Shown here piece after piece: positions 17,169 to 23,900 of a stretch of 64,000 nucleotides of DNA. A model generated the notes under the pieces. The model saw nothing but the letters and a program-made list of their open reading frames with translations, ran no database searches and had not been told where the DNA came from. The position numbers and the translations under genes were made by a program. The stretch comes from Rhodoblastus sp963748385 (GTDB lineage: Bacteria > Pseudomonadota > Alphaproteobacteria > Rhizobiales > Beijerinckiaceae): assembly GCA_963748385.1 (NCBI GenBank), contig CAVVIQ010000020.1, forward strand, positions 391,777-455,776, given 5' to 3'. Every line of letters begins with the position of its first letter. Within the stretch, counting starts at the first letter, position 1.

Positions 17169-17597
17169 CTATTTGACCTCGATCTCGATCTTTTCGGATT
17201 CGAGCGGCGGATCATGCGGGACATGCATGGCGTCGCCCATGATCAATTGCAGGCTGTGCTTGCCCGGCGGCAGGTCGAGCGCGGTCTCGGTCTGGCCGCC
17301 GCCGAAATGGCGGACGTGGGCGTTGCTTGGCAAAGGCTGGTTGAGCGCGGCGCCTTTCGGCGCGTCGATGTCGATGAGCAGGTGGTGATGGCCGGTGTTG
17401 GGCTTGTCCACCCCGGCGGGGGCCACTCCCATGCCGGACAGGCCGAACTTGACCATGACCTTGCCATGGACGACCGCGCCATTTGCCGGCTCGATGAAAT
17501 AGAGTCGGGCCGTGGCGGGCCAGTGCGATTGGGCAATTGCGGCGCCCGAAAGGCCGAGCCAGGCGAGCGCGAAAGCCCCGAAAACGATTTTCCGCAT
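17169..17597 (-). CDS. Secreted DUF4399 protein
   Basis: 142 residues from ATG 17597, placed 8 bases after a GGAGGA-type ribosome site. A signal peptide of about 22 residues (M-R-K-I-V-F-G-A-F then A-I-A-Q) points to the periplasm. The mature part has F-I-E-P-A-N-G-A-V-V, G-H-H-H-L-L-I-D near residue 80, and G-K-H-S-L-Q-L-I-M-G-D, all typical of the DUF4399 family. The triple His could bind metal. Function unknown. An upstream extension of this frame to 17798 crosses the tRNA-Leu gene and is not credible. Confidence 0.85.
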   Translation of the reverse strand: MRKIVFGAFALAWLGLSGAAIAQSHWPATARLYFIEPANGAVVHGKVMVKFGLSGMGVAPAGVDKPNTGHHHLLIDIDAPKGAALNQPLPSNAHVRHFGGGQTETALDLPPGKHSLQLIMGDAMHVPHDPPLESEKIEIEVK

Positions 17598-17756
17598 GAA
17601 AGGTCCTCCGGCGGTAAGGCGCGACGCCGTTTGAAACGTCGCGCGAGCCAACCAGGAACGATTTAGGATGCGATTCGGTTCAATGAATGAATATCCCGCC
17701 GACCGCGGCGGTGGCGCAATTTCGATCTGTCGGGGGAGGGACAACCAATTTTTCAT

Positions 17757-17841
17757 TGGTGCCCAGGAGAGGACTCGAACCTCCACGGCTTGCACCACTG
17801 GTACCTGAAACCAGCGCGTCTACCAATTCCGCCACCTGGGC
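17757..17841 (-). tRNA. tRNA-Leu (anticodon CAG)
   Basis: An 85-base minus-strand gene: acceptor arm GCCCAGG pairs with CCTGGGC, the discriminator is A and CCA is encoded (17757-17759). The anticodon arm GCTGG / CCAG(T) holds the loop TTCAGGT, giving anticodon CAG, which reads CUG leucine codons. The long variable arm and the GGTTCGAGTCC T-arm fit a class II tRNA-Leu. A good promoter lies just upstream at 17851-17879. Confidence 0.96.
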
Positions 17842-17850
17842 CCGGCGCGT

Positions 17851-17879
17851 CTTCTACGGGGGCGCCGGGACGCTGTCAA
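17851..17879 (-). promoter_or_regulatory. Promoter of tRNA-Leu
   Basis: On the minus strand TTGACA (complement of 17874-17879), a 17-base spacer, then TAGAAG (complement of 17851-17856). The tRNA 5' end is at 17841, about 10 bases after the -10. The -35 matches the sigma-70 consensus exactly. Confidence 0.75.
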
Positions 17880-17910
17880 CACGATCCGGCGCGCGAACTT
17901 CAAGAAAAGG

Positions 17911-18696
17911 TCAACCGCGCCGCGTCTGCCCTTCGAGCAATTCGACGGCCTTGGCCAACGCCGCCAGATCCTGCGGGCGGGCCAGGCGATGGTCGCCATC
18001 CTTGATCAGGGTGATCGTCGCCGGGTCGGAGGCGAGGCTTTCCATCAGGCGCATGGCGTGGCGCCAGGGCACGTCGGGATCGGCCATGCCCTGAAGGATC
18101 GCCACCGGGCAAAAGCTGCGGATTTCGCCGCCGAACAGACTGTTGGCCTTCCCGTCCTCGAACAGGGTTTTTGTGAGGGGATAGCCGGCGCCATAAGCGT
18201 CGGGAGGCCGCATCCAGACGCCCGCGGTCTCGATCTTTTTCCGCACCTCTTGGGGGAGGCGCGGCCACATCAGCTCTTGCGTGAAATCGACCGCCGGCGC
18301 GATCAGGACCATGCCGGCCAATCGCGCGCTTTCGCCGGTTTGGGCCAGCGCGCGGGCGAGCAGCAGCGCGATCCAGCCACCCATCGACGAGCCGACCACG
18401 ATCTGCGGCCCTTCGGTTTGCGCGCGGAAAACCGCGACGGCCTGTTCCGCCCACCGGCCGATCGTTGCGTCGGCGAAGGCGCCTTCCAATTCGCCATGAC
18501 CGGAATAATCGAAGCGCACAAAGGCGCGACCCTGTTCCAGCGCGAGCGAATCGAGAAATTCCGCTTTTGCGCCGCGCATGTCGGAGCGGAAGCCGCCGAG
18601 CCAGAACAGGCCGGGTCGGCGTTCGCCCTTGCGGGCGAGAAAGGCGAGGCGCGGCGCGCCGGGGTCAGGGGCGAAAAAAGCGGCTGGCTCGGTCAT
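17911..18696 (-). CDS. Alpha/beta-hydrolase
   Basis: 261 residues. The nucleophile elbow is G-S-S-M-G-G at about residues 101-106, preceded by F-V-R-F-D-Y-S-G-H-G, the oxyanion-side motif. The acid is probably the Asp in G-M-A-D-P-D-V-P, and the catalytic His lies in D-G-D-H-R-L (about 238-243). The length and order match the ABHD10 / palmitoyl-protein-thioesterase-like group, but the substrate is not known. It is upstream of tRNA-Leu on the same strand and divergent from a glycosyltransferase gene. Confidence 0.85.
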   Translation of the reverse strand: MTEPAAFFAPDPGAPRLAFLARKGERRPGLFWLGGFRSDMRGAKAEFLDSLALEQGRAFVRFDYSGHGELEGAFADATIGRWAEQAVAVFRAQTEGPQIVVGSSMGGWIALLLARALAQTGESARLAGMVLIAPAVDFTQELMWPRLPQEVRKKIETAGVWMRPPDAYGAGYPLTKTLFEDGKANSLFGGEIRSFCPVAILQGMADPDVPWRHAMRLMESLASDPATITLIKDGDHRLARPQDLAALAKAVELLEGQTRRG

Positions 18697-18761
18697 TTGG
18701 CGATCGGTTCGGGTCGAGGCTAAGGTGCGGGGAGAGATTCGTTTGTCAAGCGGGAGCCGGC

Positions 18762-19931
18762 ATGACGCCTTGGGGCGCGGAGGGAGACATTGATGGTCAG
18801 GCCGTGTTCGGCCGCACGATCCTTCAACTTGTTCCCGCGCTCGATTCCGGCGCCTCGGCTTGCGTCGAACTCGCAGCGAGCCTCGCCGACGCGGGAGCGC
18901 GGGCGCTCGTCGCCGGCCCGCCGGGGCCGCTCGCCAGCGAATTGCAGGCGCGCGGCGGCGTTTTCATTCCCTTCGCGGCGGCGACGCGCATTCCGTGGCA
19001 GACCTGGCGCAACCGCAGCCGGTTGGCGAAGCTGGCCTTGCGCGAGGGCGTCGAACTGATCCACGTCCGCGCGGGCGCCGACGTTCCCGCCGCCCTTTAC
19101 GCCGCGCGGCAGGCGCGCGCGGCTCTGGTGGCGGATTTCGAGGCGGGACATGACGCGGCCGCGCTCGACGCCGATTCGATCCTTTTCTATTCGCGCGAGG
19201 ACATGGAGGCGGCGCTCGCCCGTCGTCCCGCGCTCGCGGCCAAGGCGGTTCGCGGCTTTCACGGGGTCGATCTCCGGCTTTTCTCGCCAGAAGCGGTCGA
19301 TGCGGCGCGGGTGCGCCGCTTGCGCGAAGCCTTGGGCGTGCAGACCCATGTGCGCCTCGTCGTCGCGCTCGGCCTGCCGGTGGAGCGCCGGCAAAGTTTT
19401 CTGGCGGCGGCGGCCCAGCTCAAGGCGAAGAATTTTTTTTCCAACGACGTGCAGGAGGCGCGTTTCGTATGGCTGCGCGGCGAGGATGAGAGCCCCTCGC
19501 CGGCTTTCGACGCCGAAGCGGCGCGGTTGGGTCTCGACGGCGTCGTGCTGCGCATCGATTGGCCCGATCGCGCCGCCGCCTGCCTCGCGGCGGCCCTGGT
19601 CATCGCGCCGGCGGGCAAATCGGCGCTCTGCTTCGAGGCCCAGGCGCTGGGCGCTCCGGTCGTGGCGTTGCAGACCTCGGGCGCAGCGGGCGAGGTCGAA
19701 GCGGTGCTGGCCCCGCCGCAGGTTGAACCGGGGGCGCGCACTGGCTGGCTGGCCCCGCCGGGGCCGCCGGCTGGATTGATTCGCGCCGTCGAGGAGGCCC
19801 TGCGCCTCGGCGCGACCGCGCGGGAAAATCTCGCCCATCGCGCCCGCGCCCATGCGCGGAGTTTTTCCACCGAGCGGATGAACGCCATCGCCATGACGAT
19901 CTACGCGCGTCATTTCGGCGCCGGCGGATAA
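18762..19931 (+). CDS. GT-B (group 1) glycosyltransferase
   Basis: 389 residues from ATG 18762 (GGGAG upstream). The N-terminal half begins I-L-Q-L-V-P-A-L-D-S-G-A-S-A-C-V-E-L, the G-x-x-x-x-x-x-E/V-x-L acceptor-domain start of GT4-type enzymes. The C-terminal half has A-L-V-I-A-P-A-G-K-S-A-L-C-F-E-A-Q-A-L-G-A-P-V-V-A, a close variant of the nucleotide-sugar E-x(7)-E motif. It resembles the putative lipopolysaccharide glycosyltransferase often encoded near infC in rhizobia. Acceptor and donor are unknown. An in-frame extension upstream to 18465 overlaps the hydrolase gene and is rejected. Confidence 0.82.
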   Translation: MTPWGAEGDIDGQAVFGRTILQLVPALDSGASACVELAASLADAGARALVAGPPGPLASELQARGGVFIPFAAATRIPWQTWRNRSRLAKLALREGVELIHVRAGADVPAALYAARQARAALVADFEAGHDAAALDADSILFYSREDMEAALARRPALAAKAVRGFHGVDLRLFSPEAVDAARVRRLREALGVQTHVRLVVALGLPVERRQSFLAAAAQLKAKNFFSNDVQEARFVWLRGEDESPSPAFDAEAARLGLDGVVLRIDWPDRAAACLAAALVIAPAGKSALCFEAQALGAPVVALQTSGAAGEVEAVLAPPQVEPGARTGWLAPPGPPAGLIRAVEEALRLGATARENLAHRARAHARSFSTERMNAIAMTIYARHFGAGG

Positions 19932-20152
19932 AACCGTGAAATCCGGACTTTCGCCCAAATGCGCCGTTGACTTTGCGCCGCTTTGTCTCGATCTTGGCGA
20001 AGGTTGGTCCTCGTGGTCTCGGTCGCGGGGGTTTTTGCCGTAGCTGAAATGATTTCCAAAGTTCTGCAGCGGACCCAGGGCCGCGGCCGCCGTCTGAAAA
20101 CTTCGTGCGCGCCCGACCCGGTCTTCCAGACTCTTGCCAAGGAGAACACGCC
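19932..20152 (+). promoter_or_regulatory. infC leader region
   Basis: These 221 bases hold no convincing gene. A possible -35, TTGACT, lies at 19967-19972 but its -10 is poor. CCTCG and CGGGG can pair before GTTTTT (about 20009-20036), which could end the upstream transcript or attenuate infC. A frame ending at 20168 and overlapping the infC start by 16 bases begins with TTG and has no ribosome site. Confidence 0.3.
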
Positions 20153-20155
20153 ATT
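20139..20155 (+). promoter_or_regulatory. infC: Shine-Dalgarno and AUU start of infC
   Basis: AAGGAG at 20139-20144 is followed after 8 bases by ATT (20153-20155), in frame with infC. The first in-frame ATG (20165) is 20 bases from the SD, too far. Non-ATG (AUU/AUC) initiation of infC lets IF3 repress its own translation and is well known in E. coli. Confidence 0.8.
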
Positions 20156-20692
20156 CGCCGTCCCATGAAAGCCCCCCCGGTTCCGCAGAAGGAGGGACCC
20201 CGCATCAACCGGGATATTCGCGTCCGCGAAGTGCAACTGATCGATGCCGAAGGCCAGAATCGCGGCGTCGTCGAAATTTTGGAAGCCTTGCGCCTATCCG
20301 AGGAAGATGGGCTCGATCTGGTCGAGATCGTTCCCAACGCCGATCCGCCGGTCTGCAAAATCCTCGATTACGGCAAGTATCGTTTCAACGAGCAGAAGAA
20401 GGCCGCCGAGGCCCGCAAGAAGCAGAAGGTCGTCGAGATCAAGGAGATCAAGCTCCGTCCCGGCATCGACGACCACGATTACGAGACCAAGATGAAGGCC
20501 GTTCGCCGCTTCTTCGATGAGGGCGACAAGGTGAAATTCGTGCTGCGCTTCCGCGGTCGCGAAATGGCCCATCAGGAACTCGGCTTCAAGGTGCTCGAAC
20601 GTGTGAAGGCGGAAACCGCGCCGCTGGCCAAGATCGAACTGGAGCCCTCGATGGAAGGCCGCCAGATGATCATGATCCTGGCGCCGAGGTAA
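20153..20692 (+). CDS. infC: Translation initiation factor IF-3
   Basis: 179 residues starting at ATT 20153 (M-R-R-P-M-K-A-P). IF-3 stops premature 50S joining and checks the initiator tRNA and start codon. The N domain contains N-R-D-I-R-V-R-E-V-Q-L-I-D and A-D-P-P-V-C-K-I-L-D-Y-G-K-Y-R-F, a family signature. The charged linker (K-K-A-A-E-A-R-K-K-Q-K) leads to the C domain with K-L-R-P-G-I-D-D-H-D-Y-E-T-K and R-F-R-G-R-E-M-A-H. The unusual start and a strong SD imply the usual autoregulation. A terminator follows at 20726, so infC is not co-transcribed with rpmI. Confidence 0.96.
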   Translation: MRRPMKAPPVPQKEGPRINRDIRVREVQLIDAEGQNRGVVEILEALRLSEEDGLDLVEIVPNADPPVCKILDYGKYRFNEQKKAAEARKKQKVVEIKEIKLRPGIDDHDYETKMKAVRRFFDEGDKVKFVLRFRGREMAHQELGFKVLERVKAETAPLAKIELEPSMEGRQMIMILAPR

Positions 20693-20725
20693 GTCGCCGG
20701 CTTTTCCCGCCATTTCCCATGCATG

Positions 20726-20759
20726 ACGCCGTCCCGCGATCCGGGGCGGCGTTCGTTTT
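20726..20759 (+). terminator. Intrinsic terminator after infC
   Basis: ACGCCGTCCCG (20726-20736) and CGGGGCGGCGT (20742-20752) form an 11-bp stem with one G-U pair and a 5-base loop. TCGTTTT follows. It ends 67 bases after infC. Confidence 0.75.
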
Positions 20760-20801
20760 GACAAGCCGCGAAAACATTTTTCTGGAAAGATAACAAGGCG
20801 C

Positions 20802-20936
20802 ATGGACGAAAATCGGCGCCGTTCCGTGTCCGACATTTTCAAGCACCGCGAAGCGAACCGGCCCGGGGCGGCGACGCCGGCCGCGCGGCCGGCGGCCTGC
20901 CCGCCCCATGCCCTGGAAAGCGGCTTTTACTGTTAA
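20802..20936 (+). CDS. Doubtful small ORF (44 residues)
   Basis: ATG 20802 opens a 44-codon frame (M-D-E-N-R-R-R-S-V-S-D-I-F-K-H and so on, ending G-F-Y-C) with AAGG six bases before it. It sits after the infC terminator in a 385-base stretch (20693-21077) with no recognised gene. The middle is a Pro/Ala-rich run. The same frame continues after the TAA stop into the 31-codon frame at 20946, so both might be remnants of one gene. No family recognised. Confidence 0.25.
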   Translation: MDENRRRSVSDIFKHREANRPGAATPAARPAACPPHALESGFYC

Positions 20937-20945
20937 GCCAGCGCC

Positions 20946-21038
20946 GTGATCGGCTGTTCGCTGCTGTTCTATTTCTTCCTGCCCGACACGGAGCAGACCT
21001 CAGCGCTGGACAGGGAGATGAGGAAGGTTCTCGAATAG
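20946..21038 (+). CDS. Doubtful small membrane ORF or gene remnant
   Basis: A 31-codon GTG-started frame. It begins with I-G-C-S-L-L-F-Y-F-F-L-P-D-T-E and ends in a charged helix (L-D-R-E-M-R-K-V-L-E). A last membrane helix followed by L-P-D/E-T and a charged tail is how many MFS transporters end, so this may be the rump of a lost transporter gene rather than a working peptide. It is in frame with the small ORF just upstream, separated by one TAA. Confidence 0.25.
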   Translation: MIGCSLLFYFFLPDTEQTSALDREMRKVLE

Positions 21039-21077
21039 CCGCCCTCGAGCGCGCCTTCATCCGAGCCCGCCGCCCGT

Positions 21078-21359
21078 TTACTCGGCCCGGCGGAGCCAGA
21101 CCCGGCGCGCGGCGAGCACGAGAAAGGAGCCGAGCACCGCCGCGACGACGTCGCGCGCCGAAATCGCCACCTTGTCGAGATCGGGCAAAAGGTTGAAAAG
21201 CTCGAACAGGGCGCCGCCGACAATCGCGCCGGCGCAGCCGAGCGCGAGGTTGGACCAGAGCCCGAACCCGGCCATGCTGCGCGTGGCGACGCGCCCTGCC
21301 AGCGTGCCGCCGATCAGGCCGACGACGATCCAGGTGATGAGATTGGCGAGCGTGAACAT
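21078..21359 (-). CDS. GlsB/YeaQ/YmgE-family stress membrane protein
   Basis: 93 residues from ATG 21359. Three hydrophobic, Gly-rich segments (I-T-W-I-V-V-G-L-I-G-G-T-L-A-G, the L-A-L-G-C-A-G-A-I-V-G-G-A-L segment, then V-V-A-A-V-L-G-S-F-L-V-L-A-A) are typical of transglycosylase-associated (GlsB/YmgE) proteins, small inner-membrane proteins tied to general stress. The G-x-x-x-G repeats suggest helix packing. It is a single gene, convergent with the infC side and divergent from rpmI. A start 15 codons upstream (21404) is possible but less typical. Confidence 0.85.
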   Translation of the reverse strand: MFTLANLITWIVVGLIGGTLAGRVATRSMAGFGLWSNLALGCAGAIVGGALFELFNLLPDLDKVAISARDVVAAVLGSFLVLAARRVWLRRAE

Positions 21360-21579
21360 GCCGGGCCCCTCGCATTGTTGCGGCGCAACGCCCATCATCG
21401 CCATGTTTCGCCCGGCGTCAATCGAACGCGTCAGTCGCGCGGCCCCTTGCCAAACCCTACGCTTTCCCCTAAAAGCGCGCCTTCAACTCGCCCGGCCAGT
21501 AAAGGGCTGCCGTGGCGGGTTTTTTGGCTCGATTTCGAGACAATGAATGGCCTTGCGGCCTTACAATTGAGAGAGCAAA

Positions 21580-21780
21580 ATGCCCAAGTTGAAGACCAAA
21601 TCCGGCGCGAAAAAGCGCTTCAAGATCACCGGCACCGGCAAGGTGGTCTACGCCCAGCGCGGCAAGCGTCACGGCATGATCAAGCGGACCAAAAAGCAGA
21701 TTCGCAACCTTCGCGGCACTAATATCCTCTTCAAGACCGACGGGGATAACGTGAAGAAATTCTTTCTGCCCAACGGCTGA
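21580..21780 (+). CDS. rpmI: 50S ribosomal protein L35
   Basis: 66 residues, very basic: M-P-K-L-K-T-K-S-G-A-K-K-R-F-K is the classic L35 start and K-R-H-G-M-I-K-R-T-K-K-Q-I-R-N the conserved middle. GAGAGAG lies 6 bases before the ATG. It is the first gene of the rpmI-rplT pair. The 220 bases upstream (21360-21579) carry no gene and probably the promoter and any L20-binding leader. I could not identify an L20-mimic structure by eye. Confidence 0.96.
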   Translation: MPKLKTKSGAKKRFKITGTGKVVYAQRGKRHGMIKRTKKQIRNLRGTNILFKTDGDNVKKFFLPNG

Positions 21781-21822
21781 TTTCCAGCCCGATCCGCAAC
21801 CTGACACATCTGGAGATCATCC

Positions 21823-22188
21823 ATGGCTCGCGTCAAACGCGGCGTCACCTCGCACGCCAAGCACAAGAAAGTTTTAAAGGCCGCCAAGGGTTTCTATGGC
21901 CGCCGCAAGAACACCATCCGCGCCGCCAAGGCGGCGGTCGACCGCTCGATGCAATATGCGACGCGCGACCGTCGCGCCAAGAAGCGCACCATGCGCGCCT
22001 TGTGGATCCAGCGCCTCAACGCCGCGGTGCGCGAATTCGGCCTGACCTACAGCCGCTTCATCGACGGCCTCGCCAAGGCCGGCGTCGAAGTGGACCGCAA
22101 GGTTCTCTCCGAGCTGGCGATCAGCGAGCCGGCGGCCTTCAAGGCCATCGTCGAAAAGGTCAAGGCGGCGCTGCCGGCGGTCGCGTAA
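21823..22188 (+). CDS. rplT: 50S ribosomal protein L20
   Basis: 121 residues. M-A-R-V-K-R-G-V-T-S-H-A-K-H-K-K-V-L-K is the standard L20 start; the long basic N-terminal helix and the globular C-terminus (G-L-T-Y-S-R-F-I-D-G-L-A-K-A-G-V-E-V-D-R-K-V-L) are intact. L20 is needed early in 50S assembly and in E. coli represses its own operon. It follows rpmI by 42 bases with GGAGA before the ATG. A strong terminator follows at 22208. Confidence 0.97.
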   Translation: MARVKRGVTSHAKHKKVLKAAKGFYGRRKNTIRAAKAAVDRSMQYATRDRRAKKRTMRALWIQRLNAAVREFGLTYSRFIDGLAKAGVEVDRKVLSELAISEPAAFKAIVEKVKAALPAVA

Positions 22189-22207
22189 GCTTTTCCGCCC
22201 GATTTCA

Positions 22208-22236
22208 AAAGCCCGCCGGCGACGGCGGGCTTTTTT
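22208..22236 (+). terminator. Intrinsic terminator of rpmI-rplT
   Basis: AAAGCCCGCC pairs with GGCGGGCTTT around a GGCGAC loop and runs straight into TTTTTT (22231-22236). It lies 20 bases after the rplT stop, separating the operon from pheS. Confidence 0.9.
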
Positions 22237-22295
22237 GCTTTGCAGCGCCGGTTTCGCGTGGCATTACGCCCGCGACACATTTCCTGGGCCTTCCG

Positions 22296-23378
22296 ATGTC
22301 CGATCTCAGCCAACTCGAAAACCAGACCCTCGCCGCGATCGATTCCGCCGCCGACGAAGCCGCGCTCGAAAATGTCCGCGTCGCGGCGCTCGGCAAGAAG
22401 GGCTCGATTTCCGCGCTCCTCGCCACGCTTGGAAAAATGTCGCCGGAGGAGCGCAAGAGCGAGGGCGCCAGGATCAACGCGCTCAAGGACAAGGTCGCCG
22501 AGGCCTTCGGCCGGCGCAGGACCGTGCTGAAGGGGGCAGCGCTCGCCGCGCGGCTGGCGAGCGAGACTCTCGATGTGACCCTGCCGACCCGGCCTACCGC
22601 GCTGGAGACCGGACGCATCCATCCCATTTCCCAGGTCATGGACGAACTGACCGCCATTTTCAGCGACATGGGCTTTTCCATCGCCGAAGGGCCAGACATC
22701 GAAAGCGACGACTTCAACTTCACCAAGCTGAATTTCCCGCCCGGCCATCCGGCGCGCGAAATGCAGGACACGTTCTTCTTCGGCGCCAGGGCGGACGGGA
22801 CGCGCAAACTGCTGCGCACCCACACCTCGCCGGTGCAGGTCCGCACCATGCTGAAGAACCCGCCGCCGATCCGGGTCATCTGTCCGGGGCGCGTCTATCG
22901 CTCCGATTTCGACCAGACCCATACGCCGATGTTTCATCAGGTCGAGGGGCTGGTGATCGACCGCCGGGCGCATATGGGCCATCTCAAATGGGTGCTTGAA
23001 GAGTTTCTCAAGGCCTTTTTCGAGGTGGAGCATGTGAAAATGCGTTTCCGCCCGAGCTTTTTCCCCTTCACCGAGCCTTCGGCCGAAGTGGACATCCAGT
23101 GCTCGCGCAAGGGCGGCGAAATGCGTTTCGGCGAAGGCGACGACTGGCTGGAGATTCTGGGCTGCGGCATGGTCCATCCCAACGTCCTGCGCAATTGCGG
23201 CGTCGACCCCGACGAATATCAGGGCTTCGCCTGGGGCGTCGGCATCGACCGCATCGCCATGCTGAAATATGGCATGAACGATCTGCGGGCCTTTTTCGAG
23301 GCCGACGCGCGCTGGTTATCGCACTATGGCTTCCGGCCGCTCGACCTGCCGACCCTGGCGGGCGGGCTGTCGAGCTGA
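22296..23378 (+). CDS. pheS: Phenylalanyl-tRNA synthetase alpha chain
   Basis: 360 residues from ATG 22296. Class II motif 2 is visible in V-I-C-P-G-R-V-Y-R-S-D-F-D-Q-T-H-T-P (about residues 192-209), and motif 3 in F-A-W-G-V-G-I-D-R-I-A-M-L-K-Y-G-M (about 311-327). P-H-P-V-like helix and the coiled-coil N-terminal domain (to about residue 90) are intact. PheS carries the catalytic site of the alpha2-beta2 enzyme. The frame extends upstream into rplT, but the terminator and the normal length place the start here. Unusually, pheT does not follow directly: a membrane-protein gene lies between. Confidence 0.96.
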   Translation: MSDLSQLENQTLAAIDSAADEAALENVRVAALGKKGSISALLATLGKMSPEERKSEGARINALKDKVAEAFGRRRTVLKGAALAARLASETLDVTLPTRPTALETGRIHPISQVMDELTAIFSDMGFSIAEGPDIESDDFNFTKLNFPPGHPAREMQDTFFFGARADGTRKLLRTHTSPVQVRTMLKNPPPIRVICPGRVYRSDFDQTHTPMFHQVEGLVIDRRAHMGHLKWVLEEFLKAFFEVEHVKMRFRPSFFPFTEPSAEVDIQCSRKGGEMRFGEGDDWLEILGCGMVHPNVLRNCGVDPDEYQGFAWGVGIDRIAMLKYGMNDLRAFFEADARWLSHYGFRPLDLPTLAGGLSS

Positions 23379-23391
23379 CAGGCGATGTTCG

Positions 23392-23886
23392 ATGAGGGAC
23401 GCGGCCTTCGCGCTTTTCGATCGGCTGGTCTTCGGTTCCGTTCTGCCGGCGCCGGGACCGTCCGACATCGAGTCGATCAATCTCGCCGCCCGCGACGCGC
23501 GCAATGATGAGCAAAGCCGCTACCGCGATTTCATCTATCTCATGATGGGCACGGTGGACACCAAGGTTTCCGCGCTCCTGACCCATATTTCCCTGATCAT
23601 TGCGGCGCTGGTCTTCATCTATTCGTCCAAGGCCGGCGTCTCCGGAATGTTCAAGAACATGATCATGGTCGAGATCGTCGCCTATCTGATCCTGACGGTG
23701 TTCTGCCTGAGATGCATCCGGATGACGATCAGGCTGTCAAGCGGCAGCGCAGCCTCGGAGAACGACGCGCTGGCGATCGAACTCTACAAACGCCGCGCGA
23801 CCTATAACTGGACGTCGAACGTGACGGTCGTCGTCACTGTCGCAACAATCTTCACGCTCGTTCTGGGCTCTGTCTTCGGTCTCTGA
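23392..23886 (+). CDS. Three-helix membrane protein of unknown function between pheS and pheT
   Basis: 164 residues from ATG 23392, 13 bases after pheS and 14 before pheT. Residues 1-50 are polar (D-I-E-S-I-N-L-A-A-R-D-A-R-N-D-E-Q-S-R-Y-R-D-F). Three hydrophobic segments follow at about 61-78, 89-108 and 143-163, with a charged cytoplasmic-type link carrying E-L-Y-K-R-R-A-T-Y-N-W at 130-140. The D-T-K-V-S-A-L-L pattern just before helix 1 (D56, K58) and the K-R-R-x-x-Y before helix 3 recall DUF5706/Pycsar-effector-like membrane domains, but the likeness is only in layout. It has no link to tRNA charging and looks like cargo in a conserved operon. Confidence 0.75.
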   Translation: MRDAAFALFDRLVFGSVLPAPGPSDIESINLAARDARNDEQSRYRDFIYLMMGTVDTKVSALLTHISLIIAALVFIYSSKAGVSGMFKNMIMVEIVAYLILTVFCLRCIRMTIRLSSGSAASENDALAIELYKRRATYNWTSNVTVVVTVATIFTLVLGSVFGL

Positions 23887-23900
23887 CCAAGGAAAGAAAA

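Noticed and set aside
18465..18761. N-terminal extension of the glycosyltransferase
   Set aside because: It overlaps the alpha/beta-hydrolase gene on the other strand and would place foreign Arg-rich residues before a normal GT-B start at 18762.
19983..20168. 61-codon frame overlapping the infC start
   Set aside because: TTG start, no ribosome site and no recognisable features; it is more likely the infC leader.
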